Shown piece by piece: positions 46,557-55,246 of a DNA stretch of 64,000 nt. Origin of the DNA: Ancylomarina euxina. GTDB lineage: Bacteria; Bacteroidota; Bacteroidia; Bacteroidales; Marinifilaceae. Positions within the stretch are counted from its first letter, which is position 1. Each line of letters begins with the position of its first letter. The stretch lies in assembly GCF_003863355.1 (NCBI RefSeq), contig NZ_QQWG01000018.1:29583-93582 (forward strand), in the 5' to 3' direction. The position numbers and the translations under genes were made by a program. The notes under the pieces are model-generated. The model did no database searches and was not told the origin of the DNA. It saw only the letters and a program-made list of their open reading frames with translations.

Positions 46557-47222
46557 TTAAGTGTTCAAAAATTTCATAAAAGAATTATAACGATCAAAAA
46601 GTAAATCTTGCATATCATCATTTCTTAGGTAAGATGATTTAATGACATAATCGTAACGATGGAGAGTCTGAATAATAGATGTTAAATTAGTCTCATTTAT
46701 CTTGATGGTTAGTTCAATTTTACGAGAAGTATCTGAGGATTTAATATATAAACTCAAAATTTTCGCATCATTACCTTCCACAATTTGAGCAATTTCACTG
46801 AGAGAATAATCAATAGAATTCAATTCTAAAACGATAATACCACCAGGTTCACTCACTGCAAAAATCTTATCGACGTATTGCATCAAATCACTTAAGGTGA
46901 TCAAACCTAAATATGTTTCATCCTCTAAAAGAACAGGAATCACTGTTAGTTTAAGATGCGAGACCTTTTCAATTACATCATAAATATGCTGGTCTTGAGT
47001 CACAAAAGGACTAAATAAAGACAATTTTTGTTTTCCGATAGGTTCTTCAACCTGATTTAAATCGTAAATATCATTATCTGACAGAAGCCCAATAAATTCA
47101 TCGCCTCTCACAATAGGAAGATGAGAAACCTTAAATATTTCCATCCAATTAAGAGCTTGAAGCCCTGTGTCAGACTCTCGCAAAACCGGAACAACATCAG
47201 AAATTAAATCTTTTGCAATCAT
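46557..47222 (-). CDS. CBS-domain protein with C-terminal ACT-like region
   Basis: A 221-residue cytoplasmic protein. Two CBS motifs (about 8-60 and 75-125; LQALNWMEIFKVSHLPIVRG and TVIPVLLEDETYLGLITLSD) would form a nucleotide-sensing Bateman module. Residues ~140-221 look ACT-like (IIVLELNSIDYSLSEIAQIV). The AcuB-like arrangement suggests sensing of an adenine nucleotide; the target is unknown. It is encoded just upstream of nadK on the same strand and divergent from pdxJ, a conserved neighbourhood in Bacteroidota as far as I know. Confidence 0.8.
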   Translation of the reverse strand: MIAKDLISDVVPVLRESDTGLQALNWMEIFKVSHLPIVRGDEFIGLLSDNDIYDLNQVEEPIGKQKLSLFSPFVTQDQHIYDVIEKVSHLKLTVIPVLLEDETYLGLITLSDLMQYVDKIFAVSEPGGIIVLELNSIDYSLSEIAQIVEGNDAKILSLYIKSSDTSRKIELTIKINETNLTSIIQTLHRYDYVIKSSYLRNDDMQDLLFDRYNSFMKFLNT

Positions 47223-47250
47223 ATTAGGTTTTTTTTCAAGGAAATACTTC

Positions 47251-47258
47251 TAATTTTG
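47251..47258 (+). promoter_or_regulatory. -7 box of pdxJ
   Basis: TAATTTTG matches TAnnTTTG and would start transcription near 47265, 65 bases before the preferred pdxJ ATG. Confidence 0.4.
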
Positions 47259-47329
47259 TCTTTAATCAGAAACCAATAATAGTACAAATTGTGAGTTTAA
47301 TTCTAACAACTCAATTATTCATACATAAA

Positions 47330-48043
47330 ATGACTAGACTTAGTGTAAATATAAACAAAATTGCAACATTAAGAAACGCCCGAGGTGGCAATACGCCCAA
47401 TGTTTGCAAAATGGCTACCGACTGTGAAAGATTTGGTGCAGAAGGCATCACAGTTCATCCTCGTCCGGACGAGCGCCACATACGTTATCAAGATGTATTA
47501 GATCTTAAAAAGATTGTTACAACTGAATTTAATATTGAGGGATACCCAAATAAAGAATTTATTGATTTGGTATTAAGCGTAAATCCAGATCAGGTAACTC
47601 TAGTTCCAGATCCACCAGAAGCGATAACTTCTAATGCAGGCTGGGATACAGTAAACAATAAGGATTTTCTAATTGAAGTGATTTCTATATTCAAAGCCGC
47701 TGGCATTCGCACATCAATTTTTGTAGACACAAATCTTAAAAATATTGAAGGTGCTAAAGAAACAGGGACTGACAGAATCGAACTTTATACTGAACCTTTC
47801 GCAACAGACTTTCCAAATAATCCTAAAGAATCTGTTCGTTTATTCACCATTGCAGCTGAAAAAGCACATGAATTAGGATTGGGTGTGAATGCAGGGCACG
47901 ATTTGAGCCTTGAGAACCTAAAGTTCTTCAACGAAAATGTACCTAATCTTGCTGAAGTTTCAATCGGACACGCTTTAGTTGCTGATGCCTTATATTTTGG
48001 AATGGAAAACACGATTCAAATGTACAAGCGTCAATTAAAATAA
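47330..48043 (+). CDS. pdxJ: Pyridoxine 5'-phosphate synthase
   Basis: Condenses 1-deoxyxylulose 5-phosphate with 3-amino-2-oxopropyl phosphate in vitamin B6 synthesis. I choose the ATG at 47330 (237 residues, [20 protein letters not shown]) over a GTG 39 bases upstream, because family proteins start two to three residues before the LSVNINKIA strand. [14 protein letters not shown] (39-52) contains the active-site histidine. The C-terminal [13 protein letters not shown] and [13 protein letters not shown] segments are also diagnostic. No other pdx gene is near. A terminator follows. Confidence 0.95.
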   Translation: MTRLSVNINKIATLRNARGGNTPNVCKMATDCERFGAEGITVHPRPDERHIRYQDVLDLKKIVTTEFNIEGYPNKEFIDLVLSVNPDQVTLVPDPPEAITSNAGWDTVNNKDFLIEVISIFKAAGIRTSIFVDTNLKNIEGAKETGTDRIELYTEPFATDFPNNPKESVRLFTIAAEKAHELGLGVNAGHDLSLENLKFFNENVPNLAEVSIGHALVADALYFGMENTIQMYKRQLK

Positions 48044-48052
48044 AACAAAATC

Positions 48053-48086
48053 ATTTGATGTGAAGGTGTAAATCTTCACATCAAAT
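48053..48086 (+). terminator. Terminator of pdxJ
   Basis: ATTTGATGTGAAG and CTTCACATCAAAT form a perfect 13-bp stem with an eight-base loop and T-rich tail. Confidence 0.8.
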
Positions 48087-48109
48087 ATTTTTCTCACCTA
48101 CACACTGCC

Positions 48110-48919
48110 ATGAAACTCAATTACAAGAAACTTGGCGAGGGACCAGCCCTTATAATTGTTCATGGCTTATATGGAAGCCTGGACAATTGGCTAAGTGTAG
48201 CCAAGGAGTTATCTCAAAATTTCGAGGTCTTTTTAATCGACCAACGAAATCATGGCAATTCACCGCATGCTGACTCGCACACTTATTCAGACCTAAAAAA
48301 TGATCTTCTGGAATTTATGGACGATCAACAAATAGATAAAGCTGTTCTTTTGGGTCATTCTATGGGTGGTAAAACGGTCATGTTTTTTGCTATTGATCAT
48401 CCAGAAAGAGTCAGCAGCTTGCTTGTTGTTGACATTGCACCGAAAAACTACAGCAAAATCTCTGACTACGCACCTCAAACCATCAATCACGAACATCTTG
48501 TTTCCGTTATTCTGAATATGGATTTAACTCCGTTTAATTCACGAACTGAAATCAATCTCGAACTTGCTAAACAAATCAAAAGCGAGAAGGTCAGACAATT
48601 TCTTCTGAAGAATCTTAAACGGAATGAGGACAAACGCTTTGGGTGGAAATTGAATATTAAAACAATCAGCGACTACTTACCACAAATAATGGATGGAATT
48701 GATGAAAGCTCTTTTTTGAAAGGTAAAGGAATTACGGGGTTCCCTGTTTTATTCATAAAAGGCGAGGAATCGAATTATATCTGTGATAACGACCACAAGC
48801 CTATTCGAAGCATTTTTCCCTATGCTGAAATTACCAGCATTCCTAAAGCAGGACATTGGGTACATGCTGAACAGCCAGATTTACTTGTAAAAACAATCAA
48901 CTACTTTGTTTTGGAATAG
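48110..48919 (+). CDS. Alpha/beta hydrolase (YbfF-like)
   Basis: A 269-residue esterase-like protein. PALIIVHGLYGSLDNW (12-27) is the oxyanion region, and DQRNHGNSPHA (44-54) follows, typical of YbfF-like esterases. The nucleophile elbow is GHSMGGK with Ser84, an acid residue lies in the GEESNYICD region, and His is in AGHWVHAEQP near 247. The substrate is unknown; YbfF acts on short acyl-CoA and esters in vitro. It follows the pdxJ terminator by ~20 bases, so it probably has its own promoter or depends on read-through. Confidence 0.85.
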   Translation: MKLNYKKLGEGPALIIVHGLYGSLDNWLSVAKELSQNFEVFLIDQRNHGNSPHADSHTYSDLKNDLLEFMDDQQIDKAVLLGHSMGGKTVMFFAIDHPERVSSLLVVDIAPKNYSKISDYAPQTINHEHLVSVILNMDLTPFNSRTEINLELAKQIKSEKVRQFLLKNLKRNEDKRFGWKLNIKTISDYLPQIMDGIDESSFLKGKGITGFPVLFIKGEESNYICDNDHKPIRSIFPYAEITSIPKAGHWVHAEQPDLLVKTINYFVLE

Positions 48920-48947
48920 AACTTAATCCGGCTCTTTTAGGTTCGTT

Positions 48948-48974
48948 CGAGTATCTATACTCGAATATCGAGTA
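48948..48974. repeat. Two overlapping palindromes
   Basis: CGAGTAT-CT-ATACTCG (48948-48963) overlaps TACTCGA-ATA-TCGAGTA (48958-48974). Further ATCGAGTATCGA-like and CATCGAGCCTCGAT pieces occur to 49095. Function is unknown. Confidence 0.45.
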
Positions 48975-49150
48975 TGCAGACACACTTGCTATTAAAAAAA
49001 TTGGCACCCACCCTACTTCGAGGCACGAAAATCGAGTATCGAAGCACAGTATAGCTTAAAAACATTAACATCAATCGTGCATCGAGCCTCGATTTATCCT
49101 AAAAGTTTTGACAAAAAGCCTAAAGAATTAATGTTAAATATAATATACCA

Positions 49151-49187
49151 AAGAGCCGAATAGAATTAGATTCTATTCGGCTCTTTT
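49151..49187. terminator. Bidirectional terminator
   Basis: AAAGAGCCGAATAGAAT and ATTCTATTCGGCTCTTT form a perfect 17-bp stem around TAG, between the hydrolase and the converging lipoprotein gene. Confidence 0.85.
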
Positions 49188-49211
49188 AAATATGTATTCG
49201 AAAATATAATA

Positions 49212-50324
49212 TTACCAAGTAATCTTATAAGTGAAAACTGTTTTGGCTTGAATATTATATCGCTTGTTACTCGAATTAATAGGGTCAATATTATCTTCAT
49301 ATTTGAGACCAGATATTCTAATAAAATAATTTTCCCCGATATTCATTTTGTTCACATCCAAAGGTATTTCAGCACCAATACTCTGTGAAATTTCCAATGA
49401 TTTATCAGCTCCTGACTCTGCTGGCTGAAGGTAACTTCTAAACAAAACTGGCACCGTGTTCGATTTAGATGATAATATCTCAATTATATAAAACACATCC
49501 TTACCGTCAAGAGCCTTCCACTCAACAGTAACATCTGTAGACCCAACAGGTTTGACAAATTTAACCTTAGTATAATCCAGCTTTTCTAACTTATATTCAG
49601 ATAAATCTTCGTCTAATTTGAATTTTTCATTTGCCTTAGTTCTCAAATAGAAGCGAATCTTTTTAGCTCCCTCAAAACCATCTAAGTAGCGACTCAAACC
49701 CTCATCTGAAAGCACAAAAATCTTATCATTAATATAATTTTCAGATTTTATCAATTCTTCTTGTTTGTTTAAACTTTGCATTGCAACTACCTCTTCAAGA
49801 TTAGAACCTGTCACTTCATAATCCACTCTATAATCTGCCTTAAAAACATTATCTACTAAACGCAAATCATTTACAATATAGGCATCCGCTGTTACATCTT
49901 CGAACCCCTCAATTGAGGTTGTATATTCTCTTCTCCCTGAGCTACTATTTAATTTTAGGAAATCTGTTGTAGAACCCGACTGAATAAACCATTTTTGTGT
50001 CGTTGAACCTTCCACTGAATTATCAACTATTTCGAGTACATCGTCAATTAAACTCCAAGTTCCTACATTTTCATCACGTCTACCACTATATTGCTGACGT
50101 TTAAGCATTCCTCCACTTTCAAATCGATATGCAATTACCGCATCGTCATTTTCATAGCTTTTAGATAAGTAAGGGTTTGAATACCACATCTTATTAACTA
50201 AATCTTTTTGTTCAAAATCTATTTCTATATCTCCTCCTCCACTACTTCCTCCACATGAAGTCATAATCAATGAGAGAGCAGATACAGTAAAAATCCCTAA
50301 ACTTTTAAATCCTATTTTTTTCAT
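49212..50324 (-). CDS. Lipoprotein of unknown function
   Basis: I do not recognise this 370-residue protein. It has a lipobox SLIMTSC (Cys24), followed by Gly-Gly-Ser-Ser-Gly-Gly-Gly, so it is a predicted lipoprotein with a flexible tether. Residues ~35-115 (WYSNPYLSKSYENDDAVIAY; WSLIDDVLEIVDNS) recall a lipocalin-like/META-type stress-sensing barrel. Residues ~255-370 look like a fibronectin-III-type domain (VEWKALDGKDVFYIIEI). It is monocistronic, ends at a strong bidirectional terminator, and has no informative neighbours. Confidence 0.72.
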   Translation of the reverse strand: MKKIGFKSLGIFTVSALSLIMTSCGGSSGGGDIEIDFEQKDLVNKMWYSNPYLSKSYENDDAVIAYRFESGGMLKRQQYSGRRDENVGTWSLIDDVLEIVDNSVEGSTTQKWFIQSGSTTDFLKLNSSSGRREYTTSIEGFEDVTADAYIVNDLRLVDNVFKADYRVDYEVTGSNLEEVVAMQSLNKQEELIKSENYINDKIFVLSDEGLSRYLDGFEGAKKIRFYLRTKANEKFKLDEDLSEYKLEKLDYTKVKFVKPVGSTDVTVEWKALDGKDVFYIIEILSSKSNTVPVLFRSYLQPAESGADKSLEISQSIGAEIPLDVNKMNIGENYFIRISGLKYEDNIDPINSSNKRYNIQAKTVFTYKITW

Positions 50325-50418
50325 CGTTCTATTTTAATTTTAGCTTTTAAACTAAGACTGATTTCAATTTCATTACTCCAAACACGAAACTAAGCAAAAT
50401 ATTGCACAGATTATGATA

Positions 50419-51147
50419 CTAAATCAATACCCTCTCGAAATTTACTTCAGGGATCAGATCTTCACCTTTGTATCGTAAAAATAATTGAGCGGTTGCCAAA
50501 ATATCCTTTTCACAATAAATAGCAATACGTTCCAAATCATCTTCCCCCCAATAAACCTGACCAACCATCGATCCATCAATATCATCTTTGGGTGTTGGAA
50601 TATTGAAAACTTCACATAACAGAGCCAATGAGGTATAATGCTTATAATCGCCAAATTTCCATAGCTCCATGGTATCTATAAACCTGATCTCCCAAGGTTT
50701 TTTTCCAGCAATATTTAATGCGTTAGGCAGTTTCAATCCATTAATCAACATTCTGCGTGCGATATAAGGAAAATCGAATTCTTTCCCGTTGTGAGCGCAA
50801 AGATTCTTTCTTGGCTTTGAGCAAAAACGATCAAGCATTTCTCTAAAATCGGCTAATAATTGCTTTTCATCGTGACCGTAGTATGATTTCACTATAAAAT
50901 GTTTTCCATCTCCTTTTTTAACAATCACACCAGTTGAAATACACACGATTTTTCCAAACTCAGCGTATATTCCTGCCCTAGGGTAGACATCTGAAGCCGT
51001 TTGCTCTTCGCTTCTAAAATAATTTGATTTTTTCTCCCACAAGTCTTGCAACTTGGGACTAACTTTATCGAAATCGGCTTCACCTGAAACCGTTTCAATA
51101 TCGACAAAAAGTAAATCTTCTATCTTAATATCATCAAGCATAGTCAA
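50419..51147 (-). CDS. DEDDy-type 3'-5' exonuclease, PolB-like (RNase H fold)
   Basis: A 242-residue protein whose first strand FVDIETVSG (about 14-22) gives the DxE of Exo I. CAHNGKEFDFPYIARRMLI holds the Exo II region, and the Exo III YxxxD appears as YCEKDILATAQLFL (about 213-226), so it is of DEDDy type. It resembles the predicted PolB-like exonucleases of Bacteroidota (ribonuclease-H-like superfamily). It would digest DNA or RNA 3' ends; the biological role is unknown. A terminator lies just after the gene on its upstream side toward udk (51181-51207), belonging to the udk transcript. Confidence 0.83.
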   Translation of the reverse strand: MTMLDDIKIEDLLFVDIETVSGEADFDKVSPKLQDLWEKKSNYFRSEEQTASDVYPRAGIYAEFGKIVCISTGVIVKKGDGKHFIVKSYYGHDEKQLLADFREMLDRFCSKPRKNLCAHNGKEFDFPYIARRMLINGLKLPNALNIAGKKPWEIRFIDTMELWKFGDYKHYTSLALLCEVFNIPTPKDDIDGSMVGQVYWGEDDLERIAIYCEKDILATAQLFLRYKGEDLIPEVNFERVLI

Positions 51148-51180
51148 TAATTTATCATAAATGAAGATTAAATCTATAAA

Positions 51181-51207
51181 AAAAGGAGATCATAACAAAA
51201 TCTCCTT
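51181..51207 (-). terminator. Hairpin upstream of exonuclease gene
   Basis: AAGGAGAT and ATCTCCTT pair around CATAACAAA, followed on the minus strand by T residues. It lies between udk and the exonuclease gene, both on the minus strand, so it probably ends the udk transcript. Confidence 0.55.
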
Positions 51208-51384
51208 CACAAACCCTGATTTCATCATAGGTTTCAAATCTTTTACGTTTACGAAGTATCCTCAGAGTTTATTTCGTACTTTCTCTACACCTACTTCGTA
51301 TCAAGACTGGATGCACCCAGACCTGTTCTATGCTTGATCCAGGCTTGTTCCGCACCTGACACGAATCAACCTTTAAATAAAAAT

Positions 51385-52002
51385 CTAAACACTTACCTTA
51401 AGGTTCTTTTGAATAAACTGAGTCAGAATATCAATAGCAACATGATTATTTCCCCCTTGAGGAACAATGATATCGGCATAACGTTTGGTTGGCTCAATAA
51501 ATTGCAAGTGCATAGGTTTTAATGTATCCTCGTAGCGAGCTAAAACTTTATCTACCGAGCGGCCACGTTCAACAATATCGCGCTTGATAACACGATTCAA
51601 TCTGTCATCGGCATCACAATCAACAAATACTTTAATATCCATTAGATCGCGCAATTCAGGCTGAGTTAAAGCCAAAATCCCCTCAATAATTACCACTTCT
51701 GTTGGTTGCACAGGAATCGTTTCTTCCGAACGAGTACAAGTTAAATATGAATAAATAGGTTGCTCAATAGCAAGACCCGTTTTCAATTGCTTTAAATGCT
51801 CTTGCAAAAGTTCGAATTCAATTGAATTTGGATGATCAAAATTGATTTCCTGACGCTTCTCTAATGGCAAATGACTACTATCTCGGTAATAGGAATCTTG
51901 AGGCAATACAGCAACCTCTCCTTTAGGTAAACGCTCAATAATCTTTCTCACAACGGTCGTTTTACCCGAACCTGTACCTCCTGCTATTCCAATTATTAAC
52001 AT
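51385..52002 (-). CDS. udk: Uridine kinase
   Basis: Phosphorylates uridine and cytidine to UMP and CMP with ATP or GTP in pyrimidine salvage (205 residues). The Walker A GIAGGTGSGKTTVVRKI is at residues 5-21. DSYYRDSSHLPLEKRQEINF (about 37-56) and FDHPNSIEFELL follow, then VIIEGILAL and FVDCDADDRLNRVIKRD with the RDIVERGRS lid region. Length and order match a complete Udk. Upstream lies a shared spacer with manA that contains an 8-bp inverted repeat over two -7-like boxes. Confidence 0.95.
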   Translation of the reverse strand: MLIIGIAGGTGSGKTTVVRKIIERLPKGEVAVLPQDSYYRDSSHLPLEKRQEINFDHPNSIEFELLQEHLKQLKTGLAIEQPIYSYLTCTRSEETIPVQPTEVVIIEGILALTQPELRDLMDIKVFVDCDADDRLNRVIKRDIVERGRSVDKVLARYEDTLKPMHLQFIEPTKRYADIIVPQGGNNHVAIDILTQFIQKNLKVSV

Positions 52003-52029
52003 GTGAAATGGTATTTAAATCAAATATTA

Positions 52030-52057
52030 TAAATTTGCACTAATTTTGCAGTGCAAA
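52030..52057. promoter_or_regulatory. Inverted repeat overlapping two -7 boxes, udk-manA spacer
   Basis: TTTGCACT (52034-52041) and AGTGCAAA (52050-52057) form an 8-bp inverted repeat. TAAATTTG (52030-52037) and TAATTTTG (52041-52048) on the plus strand match the -7 consensus, about 190 bases before manA. It could be an operator or an RNA hairpin. Confidence 0.4.
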
Positions 52058-52236
52058 GATATAAATTTTATGCTGAGTTTTATCCTTCAATAAATTGCTC
52101 TAAGTCGTCACTCTTAGTTTAAATATCAAATTGATTTGAGAATTTAACTTGGTTAAAATAGTCTCAACAATACCGATCATTTATTTTATTAGATCAAATA
52201 TATTACATCTAAACCACATATTACAAATTAGTCTTT

Positions 52237-53217
52237 ATGAACTTATATCCTTTAAAATTCGATCCAATTCCTAAAGTAAAAATTTGGGGAGGAAACCGTT
52301 TAAACAAAACATTAAACAAAGAATTCAATACTACTGACAAAGTAGGTGAAAGTTGGGAAATATCAGGTTTAGAAGGTGACCTTTCTCTTGTGAAAAATGG
52401 TTTTCTTGAAGGAAACGATTTGGAAGAACTCATTGAGGTTTATATGGGTGAATTGGTTGGAGACAAGGTATACGACCAATTTGGTCTCGAGTTCCCATTA
52501 CTCATTAAATTTATAGATGCTAATGAGAACTTGTCCATTCAGGTTCATCCAGATAATGAATTTGCTCTTGAAAAGCACAAGGCTTATGGCAAAACTGAGA
52601 TGTGGTATATTATTGAAGCTGAAAAGAACTCTGAACTTCTCATCGGTTTTAATCAGCCGATAGATAAAAACCTATTTCTAGATGCCATTCAGAATGGTAG
52701 CTTACCAGATATCATTAATAAAGAGAAAGTAGAAGCGGACACTTGCTACCTGATTCCTGCTGGTAGAATTCACGCCACTGGGAAAGGTGTTCTCTTTGCC
52801 GAAATACAACAAACATCAGACATTACTTATCGGATATACGATTGGGACAGATGTGATGCGGAAGGACAGGCACGTGAACTTCATCTTGATTTGGCAAAGG
52901 AAGCATTGGATTATACATTTGAGAAAAAGTATAAAACCGATTTCGAGCATAAAATCAATGAAACTTCAGATTTAATAAAGTGTCCATTTTTCACCACCAA
53001 TATAATCGAATTCAACAAACCTATTGAAAAAGATTACTTCACACTGGATTCATTTGTGATCTATATCTGTTTAGATGGGCAATGTGATATTCAAATTGAA
53101 GATGAAGAATCTGTTTCATTAACAAAGGGTGAAACCGTACTAATACCTGCTAGTTTAAAGAATTTGACTTTAGCACCTAAGCTGAACACAAAACTACTTG
53201 AAGTATTTATTCAATAA
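52237..53217 (+). CDS. manA: Mannose-6-phosphate isomerase, class I
   Basis: Zinc-dependent interconversion of fructose 6-phosphate and mannose 6-phosphate, supplying mannose for glycans. The 326-residue short-type protein starts LKFDPIPKVKIWGGNRL and has IDANENLSIQVHPDNEFALE (92-111) with zinc-ligand Gln and His, KTEMWYIIEAE with the Glu ligand, and IPAGRIHATGKGVLFAEIQQ with the last His. The second cupin lobe (about 240-326) is reduced, as usual in this type. It is transcribed divergently from udk. Confidence 0.93.
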   Translation: MNLYPLKFDPIPKVKIWGGNRLNKTLNKEFNTTDKVGESWEISGLEGDLSLVKNGFLEGNDLEELIEVYMGELVGDKVYDQFGLEFPLLIKFIDANENLSIQVHPDNEFALEKHKAYGKTEMWYIIEAEKNSELLIGFNQPIDKNLFLDAIQNGSLPDIINKEKVEADTCYLIPAGRIHATGKGVLFAEIQQTSDITYRIYDWDRCDAEGQARELHLDLAKEALDYTFEKKYKTDFEHKINETSDLIKCPFFTTNIIEFNKPIEKDYFTLDSFVIYICLDGQCDIQIEDEESVSLTKGETVLIPASLKNLTLAPKLNTKLLEVFIQ

Positions 53218-53320
53218 GTAAAAGTTGATTTACATACTAGAAAATCAGTAACTCTTCATCGAAATAGAAGAGTCAATCAATATATATGAAATCACTATTT
53301 CGATTAAGCTAGTTTCTGAC

Positions 53321-53328
53321 TAACTTTG
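53321..53328 (+). promoter_or_regulatory. -7 box of engB
   Basis: TAACTTTG matches TAnnTTTG 23 bases before the engB ATG, predicting a short leader. Confidence 0.5.
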
Positions 53329-53350
53329 CCCGGTAAAAAAAATATAAAAC

Positions 53351-53953
53351 ATGAAGGTCAATACAGCCGAATTTATTATTTCGAACAGCGACATAACCAG
53401 ATGCCCTAAAGCAAATATGCCAGAGTATGCTTTTATTGGACGTTCGAATGTTGGGAAATCATCCCTGATTAATATGCTAACCAATCACAAAGGTTTAGCT
53501 AAAATTTCAGGAAAACCCGGAAAAACCCAACTCGTGAATCATTTCCTTATCAATAAGGAATGGTATTTGGTTGACCTTCCTGGATATGGTTATGCAAAAG
53601 TTTCGAAAAACCTTAAAAGTGGTTTCAGTAAAATTATTTACAGCTATATCGAAAGTCGTGAAAATCTTCTTAACCTTTTTGTTTTGGTTGATGCTCGTCA
53701 TGACGCGCAACAAATCGACCTCAACTTTATGGAATGGTTGAATGGGAAAGGTATCGCCTTTTCTATCATCTTTACAAAGGCTGATAAGCTCACCAAAAGA
53801 AAACTGGCCGATAACATTGAAGCTTATAAACAGCAAATGTTAGTGAGATGGGAAGAGATGCCACCTTATATTATCAGTTCCTCATCATCCGGAATGGGAC
53901 AAGAAGAAATTTTAAATTTCATAGAAGAAACCAATAAGATTGTCAGCTTCTAA
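53351..53953 (+). CDS. engB: Ribosome-biogenesis GTPase EngB (YihA/YsxC)
   Basis: Essential GTPase that assists large ribosomal subunit assembly (200 residues). G-motifs are visible: G1 GRSNVGKSS (31-39), G2 in [12 protein letters not shown]3 DLPGYGYAK (about 74-82) and G4 TKADKLTK (about 141-148). The order, length and the conserved N-terminal [20 protein letters not shown] match EngB. It is monocistronic, with its own -7 box and terminator. Confidence 0.95.
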   Translation: MKVNTAEFIISNSDITRCPKANMPEYAFIGRSNVGKSSLINMLTNHKGLAKISGKPGKTQLVNHFLINKEWYLVDLPGYGYAKVSKNLKSGFSKIIYSYIESRENLLNLFVLVDARHDAQQIDLNFMEWLNGKGIAFSIIFTKADKLTKRKLADNIEAYKQQMLVRWEEMPPYIISSSSSGMGQEEILNFIEETNKIVSF

Positions 53954-53964
53954 AAAAAATAACC

Positions 53965-53995
53965 AAAAGAAGATTTCCATCCGAGATCTTCTTTT
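53965..53995 (+). terminator. Terminator of engB
   Basis: AAAAGAAGAT and ATCTTCTTTT form a stem around a 11-base loop, followed by T residues. Confidence 0.7.
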
Positions 53996-54090
53996 TTCAT
54001 TATAAACAGCAATCAATTAAGTCGTTCAATTACAAGAGAACAAATACAATATTTGCGTTCTTATTTTTATTAAAAACTAGTTTATATTCT

Positions 54091-54098
54091 TAAATTTG
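54091..54098 (+). promoter_or_regulatory. -7 box of prs
   Basis: TAAATTTG matches TAnnTTTG. Transcription would start near 54105, downstream of the first in-frame ATG at 54096, which supports the shorter Prs start. Confidence 0.5.
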
Positions 54099-54194
54099 CA
54101 CCATCGTTATCTTAGTGCAAATTATAGAATTCCAAACAATTCAATAATTATTGCACTAATGTCACTTACAACATCAGTAAAAAACAGCCAAATT

Positions 54195-55127
54195 ATGAAT
54201 GCCCCAATTAAAATTTTCGCAGGTTCAAAGAGTGAAAAATTAGCAGCCCAAATTGCTAAAGCCGCCGGACTAGAGGTCGGTAATTCAAGTATCGTCAACT
54301 TTAGTGATGGTGAATTTGAGGTTGCTTACGAAGAAACTGTTCGTGGAGCTCACGTGTTTATCGTTCAATCTACTGTTCCTCCTGCTGACAACTTGATGGA
54401 ACTTTTAATGATGATTGATGCTGCCAAGAGAGCCTCAGCTTATAAAGTTTGTGCCGTAATGCCGTATTTCGGATTTGCTCGCCAGGACAGAAAAGATCGT
54501 CCTAGAGTCGCTATCGGGGCAAAACTAGTCGCTAACTTATTAATGGCTGCTGGTGTAGACCGTGTTATGACTATGGATCTACATGCTGATCAGATTCAAG
54601 GATTCTTCGATATTCCAGTTGATCATCTTTATGGGTCATCTGTCATATTGCCTTATCTTAAGGAGTTAAATATTGAAAACCTTGTTATTGCTTCTCCAGA
54701 CATGGGAGGTAGTAAAAGAGCAAATGCATATGCTAAATATTTAAATGCTGGTCTTGCAATTTGCCACAAAAGAAGAGAAAAAGCGAATGTCGTTGGTGAA
54801 ATGACAGCTATAGGTGATGTTGAAGGTATGAATGTGGTTATTGTTGACGACATGATTGACACGGCAGGTACCATTGCAAAAGCTGCCAACATGCTTAGAG
54901 AAAAAGGAGCACTAAGCGTTAGAGCCGTTGCTTCGCATGCTGTTCTTTCAGGACCAGCTAACGAAAGAATTGACGAATCGGAACTTTCTGAGGTCCTTTT
55001 CACTGATTCTATCCAGTTGGATGGTGTTTCACCTAAGATTAAAACATTAACGATTGCTGACATTTTTGCAAAAACTATCCTTAATGTTTATAATAACGAG
55101 TCAATTAGCTCGAACTTTATTATATAA
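54195..55127 (+). CDS. prs: Ribose-phosphate pyrophosphokinase (PRPP synthetase)
   Basis: Makes PRPP from ribose 5-phosphate and ATP for nucleotide, His and Trp synthesis. The ATG at 54195 (310 residues, MNAPIKIFAGSKSEKLA) is preferred: the frame can be extended to 54096, but the added 33 residues are not family-like and the predicted transcription start lies inside them. FSDGEFEV (about 37-44), the catalytic flexible loop FARQDRKDRPRV, MTMDLHADQIQGFFDIPVDH and the PRPP loop VVIVDDMIDTAGT are all present. It is monocistronic. Confidence 0.95.
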   Translation: MNAPIKIFAGSKSEKLAAQIAKAAGLEVGNSSIVNFSDGEFEVAYEETVRGAHVFIVQSTVPPADNLMELLMMIDAAKRASAYKVCAVMPYFGFARQDRKDRPRVAIGAKLVANLLMAAGVDRVMTMDLHADQIQGFFDIPVDHLYGSSVILPYLKELNIENLVIASPDMGGSKRANAYAKYLNAGLAICHKRREKANVVGEMTAIGDVEGMNVVIVDDMIDTAGTIAKAANMLREKGALSVRAVASHAVLSGPANERIDESELSEVLFTDSIQLDGVSPKIKTLTIADIFAKTILNVYNNESISSNFII

Positions 55128-55131
55128 TTAA

Positions 55132-55139
55132 TATATTTG
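55132..55139 (+). promoter_or_regulatory. -7 box of rplY
   Basis: TATATTTG matches TAnnTTTG and would give a leader of about 100 bases before rplY. Confidence 0.5.
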
Positions 55140-55147
55140 CGGCGAAT

Positions 55148-55207
55148 TTTGGTAATACTATTTATAATCGTGTGATGGGATATGAATTGAGCCTGCTTAC
55201 CAAAGGC
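55148..55207 (+). promoter_or_regulatory. Structured 5' leader of rplY, candidate regulatory RNA
   Basis: TTTGGTAA (55148-55155) can pair with TTACCAAA (55197-55204). The local hairpin GCCT (55191-55194) with AGGC (55204-55207) would exclude that pairing. This lies between the predicted promoter and the ribosomal protein gene, so autogenous control is possible. Confidence 0.35.
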
Positions 55208-55246
55208 TATGATATTTGTATTGAGTAACACAACAAAAAAAGTACA

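Noticed and set aside
47291..47329. Upstream GTG start of pdxJ
   Set aside because: It adds thirteen residues absent from PdxJ proteins; the ATG at 47330 fits the family.
53507..53836. 109-codon open frame antisense to engB
   Set aside because: Fully inside engB with no recognisable features.
54653..55063. 136-codon open frame antisense to prs
   Set aside because: It lies wholly within the well-supported prs gene on the other strand and has no domain, signal or start context; codon use mirrors the real gene.
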